This document shows positions 11,491 to 22,401 of a stretch of 64,000 nucleotides of DNA, one piece after another. Position 1 is the stretch's first letter, and each line of letters starts with the position of its first letter. The stretch is taken from assembly GCA_015178975.1 (NCBI GenBank), contig WHVD01000111.1, positions 127,001 through 191,000 on the forward strand. Direction: 5' to 3'. The notes below the pieces were generated by a model. The model worked only from the letters and a program-made list of their open reading frames with translations, was not told the DNA's origin and made no database searches. Source of the stretch: Hysterangium stoloniferum. Lineage: Eukaryota; Basidiomycota; Agaricomycetes; Hysterangiales; Hysterangiaceae. The translations under genes and the position numbers were made by a program.

Positions 11491-11620
11491 GACCATAGAA
11501 ACTTAGCAACTTTTGATGCATATAATATGGATCGCGCCCCTTCAGTTATCGTGCCTATTCCTCCCTTCCCCCATTCCGTTTTGCTGCCGCGTATAACGTA
11601 CCCAAGTGAACGACGCTATC
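11462..11620 (-). mobile_element. Copia integrase fragment (left arm, inner copy 1)
   Basis: The minus strand resembles the copia integrase block around the TPQxNGxAER motif. It is about 70-75% similar by eye to the plus-strand stretch at 12620-12780, so each arm holds the same integrase piece twice in opposite orientation. It is a fossil fragment, mirrored at 36439-36597. Confidence 0.5.
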
Positions 11621-12599
11621 CCCTTTGACCACTAATAACACTCTTTCTCGGACAAAAACTACAACTCCCAAATTACCGCACCGCCACCTTGCAAGCGACT
11701 ATCTTCCGTCAACATCCATTAATCACCCGTGGTACGTCTCTTTTCAGAGTTGATCCATCATCCACTCTCTCGCCGTTCTCAAAGTCAGCTGCCCAAGTCA
11801 GAAAAGAACACCAGAATCTGTGTACATGAACCACGCCCATAGCATCGCCTCATCCCATTCACAGCATAATTCGGTCCGAAACCATCTTTCCATTATTTTA
11901 TATTTTCCCCAACTTCACCTCTCAAGGACTTGTACCGACGTGACCTCCAGTCATCTTTTCATTTTCATGTCTTGATGTTTTTTTTACAGCTCGTTATCAA
12001 GACCGGAAACAAATCAACAGACCTCCACTCCAAGAATCGTTGACATTCCGTGCCGAAGCCTTAGAACACCATACGGCCAACTCTCTCTCCAAATCGCTTC
12101 CTTCAAGTCTTGCCTTGTCTCTGTGTCCGACGCTATTCTTAGAAATCGGAGCGAGCGTGCTTTCCATGAACATGCCATCCAAACCTTGAACCCCGGTTTC
12201 CCTGTCCCGTCATTCCATCATCAATCCTTAAACAGACGGCTTGCCTTCACCGTATTCCACACTATTTTCAGCACAGACTTTCAGCGATAAATCAATGTAT
12301 GTATTTCGGACTCGTATTTGTCCTCGCAGATCAAAGTCTTCTTCCAACATGTACTATATATCCAAAATCCCCCTATCATCAGTTTTAGTTAGGTCTTGGA
12401 ATCCACACATCCAGATCATCTATCGCTGTACTTGAACATAGCTGACTTGGAGCCGTATAGGTTGCATCCGGAGCCCATTAAGGTCTACCGGTTACGCCTC
12501 AGTAACACTCCCCACCCACTCAATATAACTACACCGCGCCGAGTTCCGCGGCGCTCACCCAACTCTACGGAGGAGTTGCTTAGCCCCCATTCACAGCTT

Positions 12600-13080
12600 A
12601 TTTCTCATCAAACGGGATAGCGTTCTTCACTTCCGTGCCTTATACGCCCCAGAAAAACGGAATCGCAGAGAGAGGAATACGCACCACAACTGAAAGGGTC
12701 CGATATATCTTATACCCATCAAATCTTCCTAAATTTCTATCGTCCATTGCGGTAAAAAGATACTGTACCTTAACAATCAAACCCCTTCTCCCCCAAATGA
12801 CCGACAAACTCCTCTTCAACGCATTAATGGCGAGAAACCGAGTTTGTCCGATGTACGTATATCCCGAAGTCCTCTTACTATACCAATTCCTAAGCAAAAA
12901 TGACAAAAATCGGCCCCCTCATGCTGGATGGATCGCTATTGACGGGATCATTCGCCCAGCGCATTGTGCAACGTTTGTCCAAAGTCGTTTGATTAATGTT
13001 ATTGTATACTTACTAGACTTAATTTCAGCAGGACGGACGCAACTATCAGAGGTTCCATCCCCACATTAGTCCCAAGATGA
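12600..13080 (+). mobile_element. Copia integrase fragment (left arm, inner copy 2)
   Basis: The stretch reads YTPQKNGIAERGIRTTTERV, a copia integrase core end, and further on a segment like the linker before reverse transcriptase. It is not linked to any LTR I can see and is mirrored at 34979-35459. Fossil fragment. Confidence 0.65.
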
Positions 13081-14591
13081 ATACCATCATCCACTCCAAG
13101 TCACAAACTGCCGGTGATGATGGATCGGAGTATATGCTACCGGGTTCGTGTTATTTATTTTTAATTTTCACATCATATATTACTTAACTATCCTACTATT
13201 TACAGAGTCTTCCTTCATCGACCGTGACGATGAAGTGTTGGCTGGTACGAGCACGCGGACAGACTTGACTCCAGCATTTCGTTCGTACACTTCATTTCTT
13301 TGCCCAGATCTATAAAAACTCATAAAAATCGGCGATAATTGCAGATATGACTTCTTAGAAGCACAAAGGGTTTGACCCATAAGTCGTTAACACCTCAACC
13401 CCGTTACCAGGGAAAGAAAAGGCGAGACAAGACAAGGTGTTCAATAAGAGAGGAGAACGGCCAACACGATTAGACAAGTACGATTTGGTTTGATTAATTT
13501 TGGCGATTATACTCGCTTCTTATCATCTAGGCAAGTGGGGGATGGCTCAGTGGGACAGCACTTACGCCTGAACTGGGGTGGCAACAGGTCGGAAAGCCAG
13601 TCCCGCTTGTACAACTACCCACGGCAACGTTCGGCAAAGACACTTGGGGGACCTCTAGCTGCTGAGATGGAACGATTGCCTCCGGCTGGGCCTCCACCAC
13701 AACGTAACCGACGGCGGAAAGAGAAGTAATGGGATTAAGCAGGGGCAGAACCGAAAGCAGGGGCAACAGGGGAGGCAGCGGCGGACGAAAAGTAGGGGCA
13801 GCGGCCGACAAGTAGTATTGGCAGAGGCCAGACATACTTCTTTCTTTTCCAGTTCTCCTTCTCCTTCTTCTTTCTTTGGATATTTCTCTTTGATCCATTT
13901 CTCTGGTTCATGGGCTAGGGGGGTCACTCGGTTAGTTCTGACTCATATCTTTGAGAACGGGGTGCGTTGTTTTATCATCTTTCTCGATATGTTGACCGAT
14001 TGATTATGGTTCAGCTGGTCTGTTTTGTGAGTATTGTGTCTTCGGAGTTTCCTCGGCCGAATACTTGCTGTGCAAGCACTTGAGACGTCACTGAGGTGCT
14101 GGGTGGTGGATAATTAAACGTACGTCCACCTTTTAAACCGTAGTAGTCCTTTCTAACGTTGTCTTTCCTCTTTGTTCATCTTTCAGCGGCTTGGTGCAAT
14201 GGGGCATCCACACAAGGGCTTACTTGAAATTCCTCACTACTGAAGTACGTAGCATTCTCATTTGCTTTCGTCTTATCTAACGCATTTTTTCAGTACCGTA
14301 ACTGAGGCATGACTACCTCAGCACCCACCCCCGGCAATTTGACATAGTACTGAGCCGACTCAAGATTGGATGGTGGAACTTGGGGAAAAATTAACACCCA
14401 GTGAGTTGTCTATTATCCTATATATCCACTAATAGACCTATATATTTGTTTGTAGCACGTCAAGATCGGGTTACTAACACTGATTTTATAGGGCTTTCCT
14501 GGCTTCGACCGCGGCCTCCCGCGACAACTCTGTTGGCAGCCTACCTCAGACTGTATCAGTTGGTATGGGTAAAATCCGGCGAACGGCAGCC

Positions 14592-14809
14592 CTATGTGTA
14601 TTCCCCCCGCGAACGAGACCTCGTTCGCGCACGGCATTGAAAGGGGTGTCTTCGCCATTCAAACTGTTGCCTTTGCCGTTCAAACTGTTGCCTTTTCCGT
14701 TCAAACTGTTGCCTTCGCCGTTCAAACTGTTGCCTTCGCCGTTCAAACTGTTGCCTTAGCCATTCAAAAACCGTTGCGTGTTGCCCTCCACACCCCTTTC
14801 AAACTCCAA
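14592..14809 (-). repeat. Minisatellite element with hairpin tail (left arm)
   Basis: About five 21-bp units of the type GTTTGAACGGCGAAGGCAACA are followed by the tail GACACCCCTTTCAATGCCGT, the palindrome GCGAACGAGGTCTCGTTCGC, and GGGGGGAATACACATAG. The same tail ends the larger arrays at 49600-51232 and 52545-53083. The element lies in the same orientation as the adjoining Gln/His-rich gene fragment. Confidence 0.8.
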
Positions 14810-14879
14810 TATTGATGATTGCCGTCGACCTGTCTTTTGTCATGATTTTGATCACAATCCACATTGAGCTCCCAATCCC

Positions 14880-15770
14880 CGAACCATAAATCCAACTCAC
14901 CTGTTCACCACCCCACGCCGCCTCGATGCAGATACAGGTGGAGGCGCAATACTCCTCACACTAGCACCCCGTGATTGATATTGGTGATTCTGACCATGTT
15001 TCTCCGCCTGACTCTGCTGCTGCTGTGCCTGCACCTGAGGCTGTTGCGTAGTGGCAGCCCGTCCCTGCTCAGCTGCAGTATGTGTGGGCGTAGAGAGTAA
15101 AAGGACCGGTCCAGGTTGGGGCTGCCCTTGCATCTGTGCTTGAGTGTGCGCCTGGGAGAATTTGGAAGGGAGTCCTGGCGAGGGGTCTGTGAGAGGTGCT
15201 GTTGTTGCGGTCGTTCGGTTGAAACGTAGCTGGGGATTGGGATTGGGTGTGTGACTGGTGTTGGAAGTGCGACTGTGGAGAGCCATGCAACTGCAATTGC
15301 GATCGTGGTGATAGCTCTGGGCCTGCAAGTGCGAGTGCGAATGTGGGTGAATCCACATCACCTCCCCTGCCCCACGGCCGCCAACGGGAATTGAAATGAA
15401 AACTCCATACTATAAAAATCACAGAATGGCTTGAATGCACGTCATTAGTGAAACCCCCGGCGAGGATACCCGGCAGTGGGTTGAAATTGGAATATTGATG
15501 TGTGCGGATACACGGAACGGCATGACCTGGGTATTGCTGAAATCGAGCTTGTGCTTGCAATTGTTGATGATAGTTATTTCTGCTGAGATGTACCGAGGTA
15601 TTTTATAGGTCCTGTTGAGGCATTGGCGGCAGGATGGTGGTTGTAGACGAAGAGACGTTGAGCTCGAGCTCGAAATCGGAGTCGGAGAGACCAAGTCGGA
15701 TTGGACTGTGAGGACTTGATTAGGACATGAGGATAATTTTCAACCGTGACGTTATATGTATTCAAGTGGA
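14880..15770 (-). pseudogene. Gln/His/Ser-rich host gene fragment (left arm)
   Basis: A minus-strand coding stretch very rich in Gln, His, Ser, Thr and Pro (QVQAQQQQSQAEKHGQ; HPHSHSHLQAQ), resembling the disordered part of a fungal regulatory protein. A plausible 44-bp GT-AG intron (mirrored at 32649-32692) separates two parts. The last frame runs into a good donor (CAG/GTGAGT) near 14897 and then into non-coding sequence and the minisatellite element, so its 3' part is missing. The upstream frames (15419-15765) are ambiguous. No DNA-binding domain was seen. Mirrored at 32289-33179. Confidence 0.4.
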
Positions 15771-16682
15771 CCGATTCAACGGTTCACTTATACCGCAAGA
15801 CCCAGTTACCCCCTTGGGCTAATGAATCTCTGACACAGGTGTATTTCCAAGAGGTAAAGCCGCCGTTGCGCCGTGTCCCGACCATACGACGACACGACGA
15901 CGACTATTTGAGGATCAATGTGTCTCAATATACTCATATGCAATAGATCGATATATATTTAGGTGGTTTTAATTTTCATAACCCGGCTACAATCACGCTT
16001 TCCCAGCGTTTCAGAGATTCTGACGATAAGCAACGGGTTGGGATGGGTACGCTACCACCACACCCTCCGTGCCTCTTGCAAACGTCGCCCCTGATTACTT
16101 TCTGCTTCTGGGGTGTCTAAATTACTCTGTCAGACACTCGCATGAATAAAGAGGGGAGTGAGCCACTCAAATCCTGAGGTATTGGCACACGTAACTCCTT
16201 ATACAGGTGACAAACGGGTTTAGTATCGTTTCAAACAAGAATCCCGTGCTTACTGATTATCAATTCGTGTGGAGGGACACCCTTAAGCCCGTTTTTCTCA
16301 ATGTAAAGCGGTGCGTATGGTCTCCATGATTTCATGACTCAAGAGGTATCCAAGTTCCGTGAACAAGAGAAATAGAGAATCACAAAGCAGGGATCTTCTA
16401 TACAAGCTTCATAAATATCAAGGGGGTGTTTAAGCGGGAAGGAACTGGACGACTATCTCTTCAGTGTCCGTCCACGAAAAATACTTTGCCATTGGTTTTC
16501 CACCTTGTATTATTACATCCCCAGGAAGCTTTAACCGATCAAAACCATTAAGTAACTTCGGGTTCTCCACACAAGATTTCAGGGAACCACCCATGCAGAT
16601 TGCCAGTCCCTACAAAATGGCCCGTGACTTTGTCCCAGTAACCCGCGTCCCCCAATACTGTAAATCCCTTCTCTTCCTCCCT

Positions 16683-17440
16683 AGTGTTTTTTGTCAAAAA
16701 GAAGGATAGATCTCTGAGGCTGGTTCAGGATTATAGGAAACTAAATTACATAACAATCAAAAATTCCTATCCCCTGCCACTTATATCTGACATAATCAGC
16801 AAGTTGAAGAAAGGCAAATGCTTCACCAAATGGGATGTCAGGTGGGGTTATAACAATGTCAGGATACAGAAGGGAGATGAATAGAAGGCAGCATTTAGGA
16901 CCAATAGAGGACTATTGAACCACTGGTCATGTTCTCTGGAAATGGACTTTGGAAGAGAAAACTGCTTTTCAAGCCTTGAAAGACAGAGTCATTCATCCCC
17001 AATTCTTATCTTCCCTGATGACAACAAACCTTACAGACTAGAAGCAGATAGTTCTGACTTTGCAACTGGTGCTGTTTTGTCTCAGGAAGGGTCAGATGGA
17101 AAGTGGCACCCTGTGACTTTCCTCTCCAAAAGTCCGAGTCAAGTAGAAAGGAATTATGAAATTCATGATAAAGAAATGCTGGCTATTATTAGAGCTCTGG
17201 ATGAGTGGAGGCACTATCTAGAAGGAAGCAGTCACTCTTTTCAGATCTGGACAGACTACAAGAACCTAGAATATTTTTTGTCTGCCAAAAAACTTAATAG
17301 AAAGCAGGCTAGGTGGTTCTTGTTTTTGTCCAGTATACTAGGTAAGAAACAGATTATTGGAAGGCTGCTCAAGAAGTGGATGGTACTAGAATGGAGACTA
17401 TCAGTAAGTAATGAGGTACTGAAAACTATTATGAGGTAGT
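16683..17440 (+). mobile_element. Ty3/gypsy pol fragment (reverse transcriptase and RNase H), broken
   Basis: Plus-strand similarity to gypsy reverse transcriptase (KKKDRSLRLVQDYRKLN, a FTKWDVRWGYNNV block) and to RNase H (LEADSSDFATGAVLSQ, YEIHDKEMLAIIRALDEWRHYLEG). The palm centre is absent. It starts abruptly at the inner edge of the inverted-repeat arm. Fossil. Confidence 0.85.
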
Positions 17441-18420
17441 GAAGTATACAAAAGGATTAAAATGACAAATAGGATGTTTGTGCAGGAATAGTGACAAGGG
17501 AGTGAGATGGGATGGGAATGGAAATGGAAAACCAGAGGGGTGCATGGGAACTAGAATGTATATCGGGGGTGCTGTGAGTAGTACCATGTATGGGGAACCC
17601 AATAATAAGACGTAGTGGAGTTGTTGGGTCTAAAATAGGTTGCAGGGGTCCAAGGTGATGGGATCCTAACAAGAGCAGATAGTACAATAGAAGTAAAATA
17701 CAACACTTGGCTCGATCGACTGGAAGGCCAAACTACTAAGCGTTGTGAGAGGAGGACATTCGCAGCTTGCTGGGAGTCTCTTTGGAAGTGGGTCACAAAC
17801 TAAGAGTGAAAGAGAAGAACTAGAAGGGGGTAAGTTGATTTTCAAACTGAGGAACTGTAACATACATGATAGAAGCTTTATACTAAGGTATAACAGATTT
17901 TTAGAGGTCTGAAAATGGAAGTGGAAAGCAGAGATGGATCAAAAGAAGTACAGGAAGGAACAGGGAACAAACTGAAACTAAATACAAGGTAACAGAGCTA
18001 TTCTAAAGGATATAAGGTGGCAAAATGATGATTACAAAGTGAATGGACCACAGGAGAGCATCAGAATGAAGATGGAAATGGAAATGGCTAAGGTATCCTC
18101 TACAATACACCAAGTTTCAGAGTGCTGATGTGGCAGTCCCAAGGTGCAGGGCAATGAGGTCAGGGTGCCAGAAAGGTACATCAGAGTAGGAATGGGTTGT
18201 GGGAGTCCATGTGAGATATGGATCCTGACATTGAGAAGGAAATGGAATACTAAAGGGGTAATCTCCAGTAAACCAAGTTTTCGGGGGGTCGAGATGTCAG
18301 TCCATAGCCTAGGGGCCAATGTTGGGGTCCTAGAAAGGTTTACCATGGTAGAAACAGGTTGTGGGGCCCAAAACAGTGAGGATCCTAACAGACCTCCTGA
18401 CTAGTATGATCCCTATCATT
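17441..18420. repeat. Degenerate tandem repeats between gypsy pieces
   Basis: Units of about 160-165 bp recur loosely, each with GGTTGTGGG or GGTTGCAGGGG, a GTCC block, then GGATCCTAAC or GGATCCTGAC (for example near 17660, 18230 and 18385) and GATGTGGCAGTCC or GATGTCAGTCC. Probably an untranslated gypsy region or satellite-like decay. No gene. Confidence 0.45.
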
Positions 18421-18904
18421 GGCCCCCTGATTATTACAGTTTCCTATTGGTGGCCACCCAACTAGGACTTCCCACACTCCTTAGGGTTTAGATCTTAACA
18501 TAGATAAATTATAATTTTTCAGAGTGAAGTAAGGTGATTTTTTAAGGTTTTATATCATAGAATATATTAAACAATTCATTGTGACTTCAACAAGGTTTCT
18601 TATCAAGTAATAAATTGTTTTATTGAAAATTTCTAAATATTTTATTTGCAATATAAGTAAATACTTATTATTCCTTTGAAGTATTGATTTCTGAATCTTT
18701 TCTTTGAATATTAATTCAGAGTAAGAGTTCCTAAGCTCTTGTGTTTTAACCCTACAGGTATGAACCTCGCAGGTGAAGGGTACCAATTCCCTGCCAGATA
18801 CCTACAGGGTGGATGGCATAACTCGTCACTCAACTGAGCAATTAAAAGTCCATGAGAGAAGTGAAGGCCTGCAGAATGCATGAACTATGGGGTTGCAATT
18901 AACC
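18421..18904. other. No recognised gene
   Basis: AT-rich, CpG-poor sequence, probably retroelement-derived. An open frame at 18550-18786 has no motif. Confidence 0.3.
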
Positions 18905-19167
18905 TGTTAGAATATGATAATGTGATTAATCGTAATCTCATATCTCATCTTGTGACTGTATAGGTTCTGACCAGTTCACACATGTGATTGTTATATTTAG
19001 TTTAGTGTTCACTAGATCTGTAGCACATTTGTGCATAGACCAGTGCACATACCATGTATTCTAGTATATAATTAGTTTAGATGAGGAGTAGATCCCTCAT
19101 CTGAAAGCCTAGTTATATCACTGGTTTAGCATCTACCCACTCTACTCTTAGTGGCTATGCTCCAACA
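18905..19167. repeat. LTR-like segment
   Basis: 263 bp starting TGTTAG and ending CCAACA, with a CpG-poor body. No target duplication is visible (TAACC versus GTAGA). It lies at the downstream end of the minus-strand gypsy piece that follows, so it may be its 3' LTR. Confidence 0.4.
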
Positions 19168-21489
19168 GTAGAGAGTCCTTGTACTGTGACCACCAGGTTA
19201 GCCGATTATTTTAACAAAACCAGGCCATGACTTATGACTACAGGGAGGTGATTATAATGGTCATTTCCAGCCGTCTGAAGAACAGATTTTCATCTGGATT
19301 GGCGAAATTGTGGGACATCTGTTCCTTGAAATTCATCATTGTCACTATTCACTCATCATACCTGATTTCCAGTGTCCAGGTCAGGCGACATGCCACTCTC
19401 TGCCAGAGGTGTTTATTATCCCAGATGAGGAACCCAAATCTTGACTGGGGTGGTAGCACCACAAATACTGATACAAAAGGTGGGAATGGACCCAAAGGCT
19501 TCATTGGGATCAATCAAGCTATCATTTTATAAACAAGTTGTGAATCTTTGGTGGCCTTTTAGAAGTACTAGACGACTTTCAAATGTCCATCTGCGTGAAG
19601 CCTTCAAATCTTTGGAAAACACCTCCTTAAATTGGTGGTAACAGCTGGGAACTAAATCCTCAAAGGTGTTCCTCTGATCCTGTTTATGAGATTCTTCTGC
19701 CAACTTCTGAGATACAGTAGAAGTACCATTGACATGAGCTTGAGGATAGACAGTTGTAGCCCAGATCCTATCACTGTCTTCAATCTCTGACTGGTTATCT
19801 TCCTCCCTTTCATCATCTTCAGTCTCAATGAGACCAGGGAGTTTTCTCTTAAATTCTGCTGCCTTCTTCTACCTCTTCCTCCTAATTCTCAACTTCTACC
19901 AGACATTGAGATGGACACCTGGTAAAGTGCACTTCTCCAGTTCTCCAATTTATTTATGGGTTGTGTTGGTACAACCAAGTGTGTCCAATAATAGCAGACT
20001 TATTCCCTAGATCACATACAGCAAAGGTGGCTTTTTGTAATGTATTAGTACTATTTAGCATACTTGTAAACTCTTTTTACTTGAGTTAAGTAGCGTAGCT
20101 TGAGAACGGAGACTCAAATTCAAATTAATCTGTATGTAGGAGTTTTGTCAATTAAATCAGTATCCACTTTTATTCAACTATGTGCCCATGTCCCTTTTCC
20201 GAGGAGAAAGCTCAACTCAAGGAAACAAGACGGTCAACAGATTGGCAAGGAGAGTACTCAACTTAAGCACAATGTGTGGACCTAGTAGGCAAGTGTAGCT
20301 AAATGAGCAAGTGATGTGATATTGAATGATAATAAATACATGATTTGGGCCTGTATTTATACTAGTCCAGGATCCTGCTTACTAAGTGATGTGACTAGGA
20401 GAATGAGTCAGTATTTCCCATACTTGACTCATAAGTGTATTTCAGAGTCATCCAACCAGCTATGACTATGTATCTGAGTCATAGCTCTGATCATAACTCA
20501 TAGCATAGTCATATTGACATCAACAAGTCATCTCCCTCAATATGTAGTCAAGGAGATGGGGTAGATTGCATACTATAAGGGCTAGAGATACCTTATTAGT
20601 ATGTAATCCATGACTCTGCTGGTTTCCATGGCAAATCTTATGTTATCAGAACAATGACATCTTAAACTCTTGAGCCAAAGTTAAAGGATCCAGTCCTCTA
20701 CTATTTGACTAATGTCCCTTAAAGGTTAAACAAAGAAACAAAGTGATAAAATATATGACACTTTTTCTGTATGGTTTTGGAATATCATTGTTAAATGTAT
20801 GTACCTCCTCTTGGATAGATCCTCCATGATTCAGTGTTCCATCAACATTGTAGACTGGAACAGCTCTAGGGAGCTTGACAGTGTTAAGGTTATGATACTC
20901 CACAAATTTGTTATCCAGAAAAAGACCTGTGGCTCCAGAATCAAGGAGGGCTGTAACAGAGATTCTGGTCCCTCTATCAAATGTCCTGAGAACAACTGGA
21001 CGGTGGGTAGAAGTTGTGGGATGGGTGCTTCCAATAAAAGTTTTTCATGGGAGAATTTCTGAGTGAGATGTTACTGACATAGGTTTGACTTCAGTGTTTA
21101 GAGAGTCTTATTGAGATGGGGTAGTATCTGGCAGACTATCTAACACACTAAATTTGTTGCTCCATGGGGATATATACATATTTTACCAATGGTGCCTTCA
21201 AAATCCTGCTTTTCCTCCTCAATCCCCTTCCTCTCCTTCTCTATTCCTTCTTCATATATGCCTTGAAGGCATCATAATCCATACTATTAATGTCCATGTT
21301 GTTGGACTTGCACTGATTGGTGTTGTGCCCTGGTTTCCTACATTTGAAACAAATAATGGGTTTAACAGACTTCCAACCTGAATCAACCTCTATAGGTACA
21401 ACATCAGATTGTTTAACATTCTGAGCTGCTTCACTGGAGGGGTTAGGAAGGTTGTTCTGCTGAAGTGGGACTGGTGTTTGAGTCGAATC
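19168..21489 (-). mobile_element. Ty3/gypsy gag-protease fragment, broken
   Basis: Minus-strand similarity to Gag (CCHC knuckle CFKCRKPGHNTNQC near 21350-21300), to a retroviral-type aspartic protease (LLDSGATGLFLDNKF near 20960-20900), and to the linker before reverse transcriptase (PSCYHQFKEVFSKD near 19640-19600). Most of pol is missing and there are several breaks. A solo LTR of another family (21490-22396) cuts its upstream side. CpG is strongly depleted, so it is older than its neighbours. Confidence 0.75.
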
Positions 21490-22396
21490 TGTTAAGAGCA
21501 GAAACTGACAGATGTCGGCTGGCCGACAGGGACCGAACGGAAGGACTTGGCTTCAGCTTATGTGCTGTGCCCTCGCAAGTTACCGTCAGGTGTCCTTAAA
21601 TTTCGGGTGGGCGAAAACTAGTCCTGTCAAGTAAACCTCTCGGTAAACTACCGATCGGAAACTGAAGGATAAGTTGAGGGTTGGGTTGAGGGGTCGGAGA
21701 CCAAGAGTCGGAGGCTGAGAGAGTCAGAGACTGAGAGAGTCGGAGACCGAGAGAGTCAGAGACTGAGACAGTCGGAGACTGAGAGTGTCGGGGACTGAGA
21801 GTCGGAGATTAGAGGTTGAAGTCGTAAATGTAGGTTGAATCGTAAATCGGATGGAGTCGGAATGTGGTGGTCGTGAATAGATAATGGAGTCGGAAATTAG
21901 AGGGTATCTAAGTCGATCTAAGTTGATATTCTAAGTTGATATTCTGATTGTCTAGTAGTTACATTACAGCAGGTTTATATATGGGTTATTGGCGTCTAGA
22001 AACTACTAACTAAGGGAAGAGCGGAAAACGGCATTGACAAATAAGCTTGACTAGGAACCGGAAAGTTACGATAAGATCGGAAGCCGAGATTTAGCCGAGA
22101 GCGGAATTACGAGAAAAGGGAATAGTCCACGGGCTACAGGTATATATGGGCATATGTGAAACATAGAGTAAAACGGATCATCATAATGAAAGGGGACGTA
22201 TCAAAGCATAACCAGATGGTAGAGTATATTTTGACAGGGGTGTAAACGAGGTTTGATCGCCGCAAAGGTATACGTCAGTGTCGGTGTTCTGAATGTTGCC
22301 AAAATGATGACTTGATCAATAACTTCGAACATTGATAGACTGTAGTATTCTCGGAGACCATCGGGTTGCGACATGGGTTACGACACGGTCGTAACA
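21490..22396 (+). repeat. Solo gypsy LTR, 907 bp, target duplication GAATC
   Basis: Starts TGTTAAG and ends GTCGTAACA, flanked by GAATC on both sides (21485-21489 and 22397-22401). It is homologous along its length to the reverse complement of 54371-55093 and shares a 19-bp core (GGACTTGGCTTCAGCTTAT, 21543-21561) with the LTR at 60111. A minisatellite of about 16 bp (GAGTCGGAGACTGAGA type) spans about 21694-21810. Solo LTRs arise by recombination between the two LTRs of one element. Confidence 0.92.
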
Positions 22397-22401
22397 GAAT
22401 C

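Larger units (their letters stand above)
11006..16682 (+). repeat. Left arm of a 5.7-kb inverted repeat
   Basis: Every position x pairs with 48059 minus x in 31377-37053 on the other strand, from 11006 to 16682, with no insertion or deletion. All open frames of 60 or more codons in one arm recur unchanged in the other. The only mismatch I noticed is near the outer edge (11012/37047). The outer edge carries the terminus motif GGGCTATAGGAAA followed by ACATGTTTC. The inner edge stops exactly where a gypsy pol fragment begins. Contents: a 5' piece of a P-loop gene, copia integrase scraps, a Gln/His-rich gene fragment and a minisatellite element. Confidence 0.95.

Noticed and set aside
21694-21810. 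CRISPR-like array
   Set aside because: Units of about 16 bp follow each other without spacers and lie within an LTR; the window is eukaryotic.
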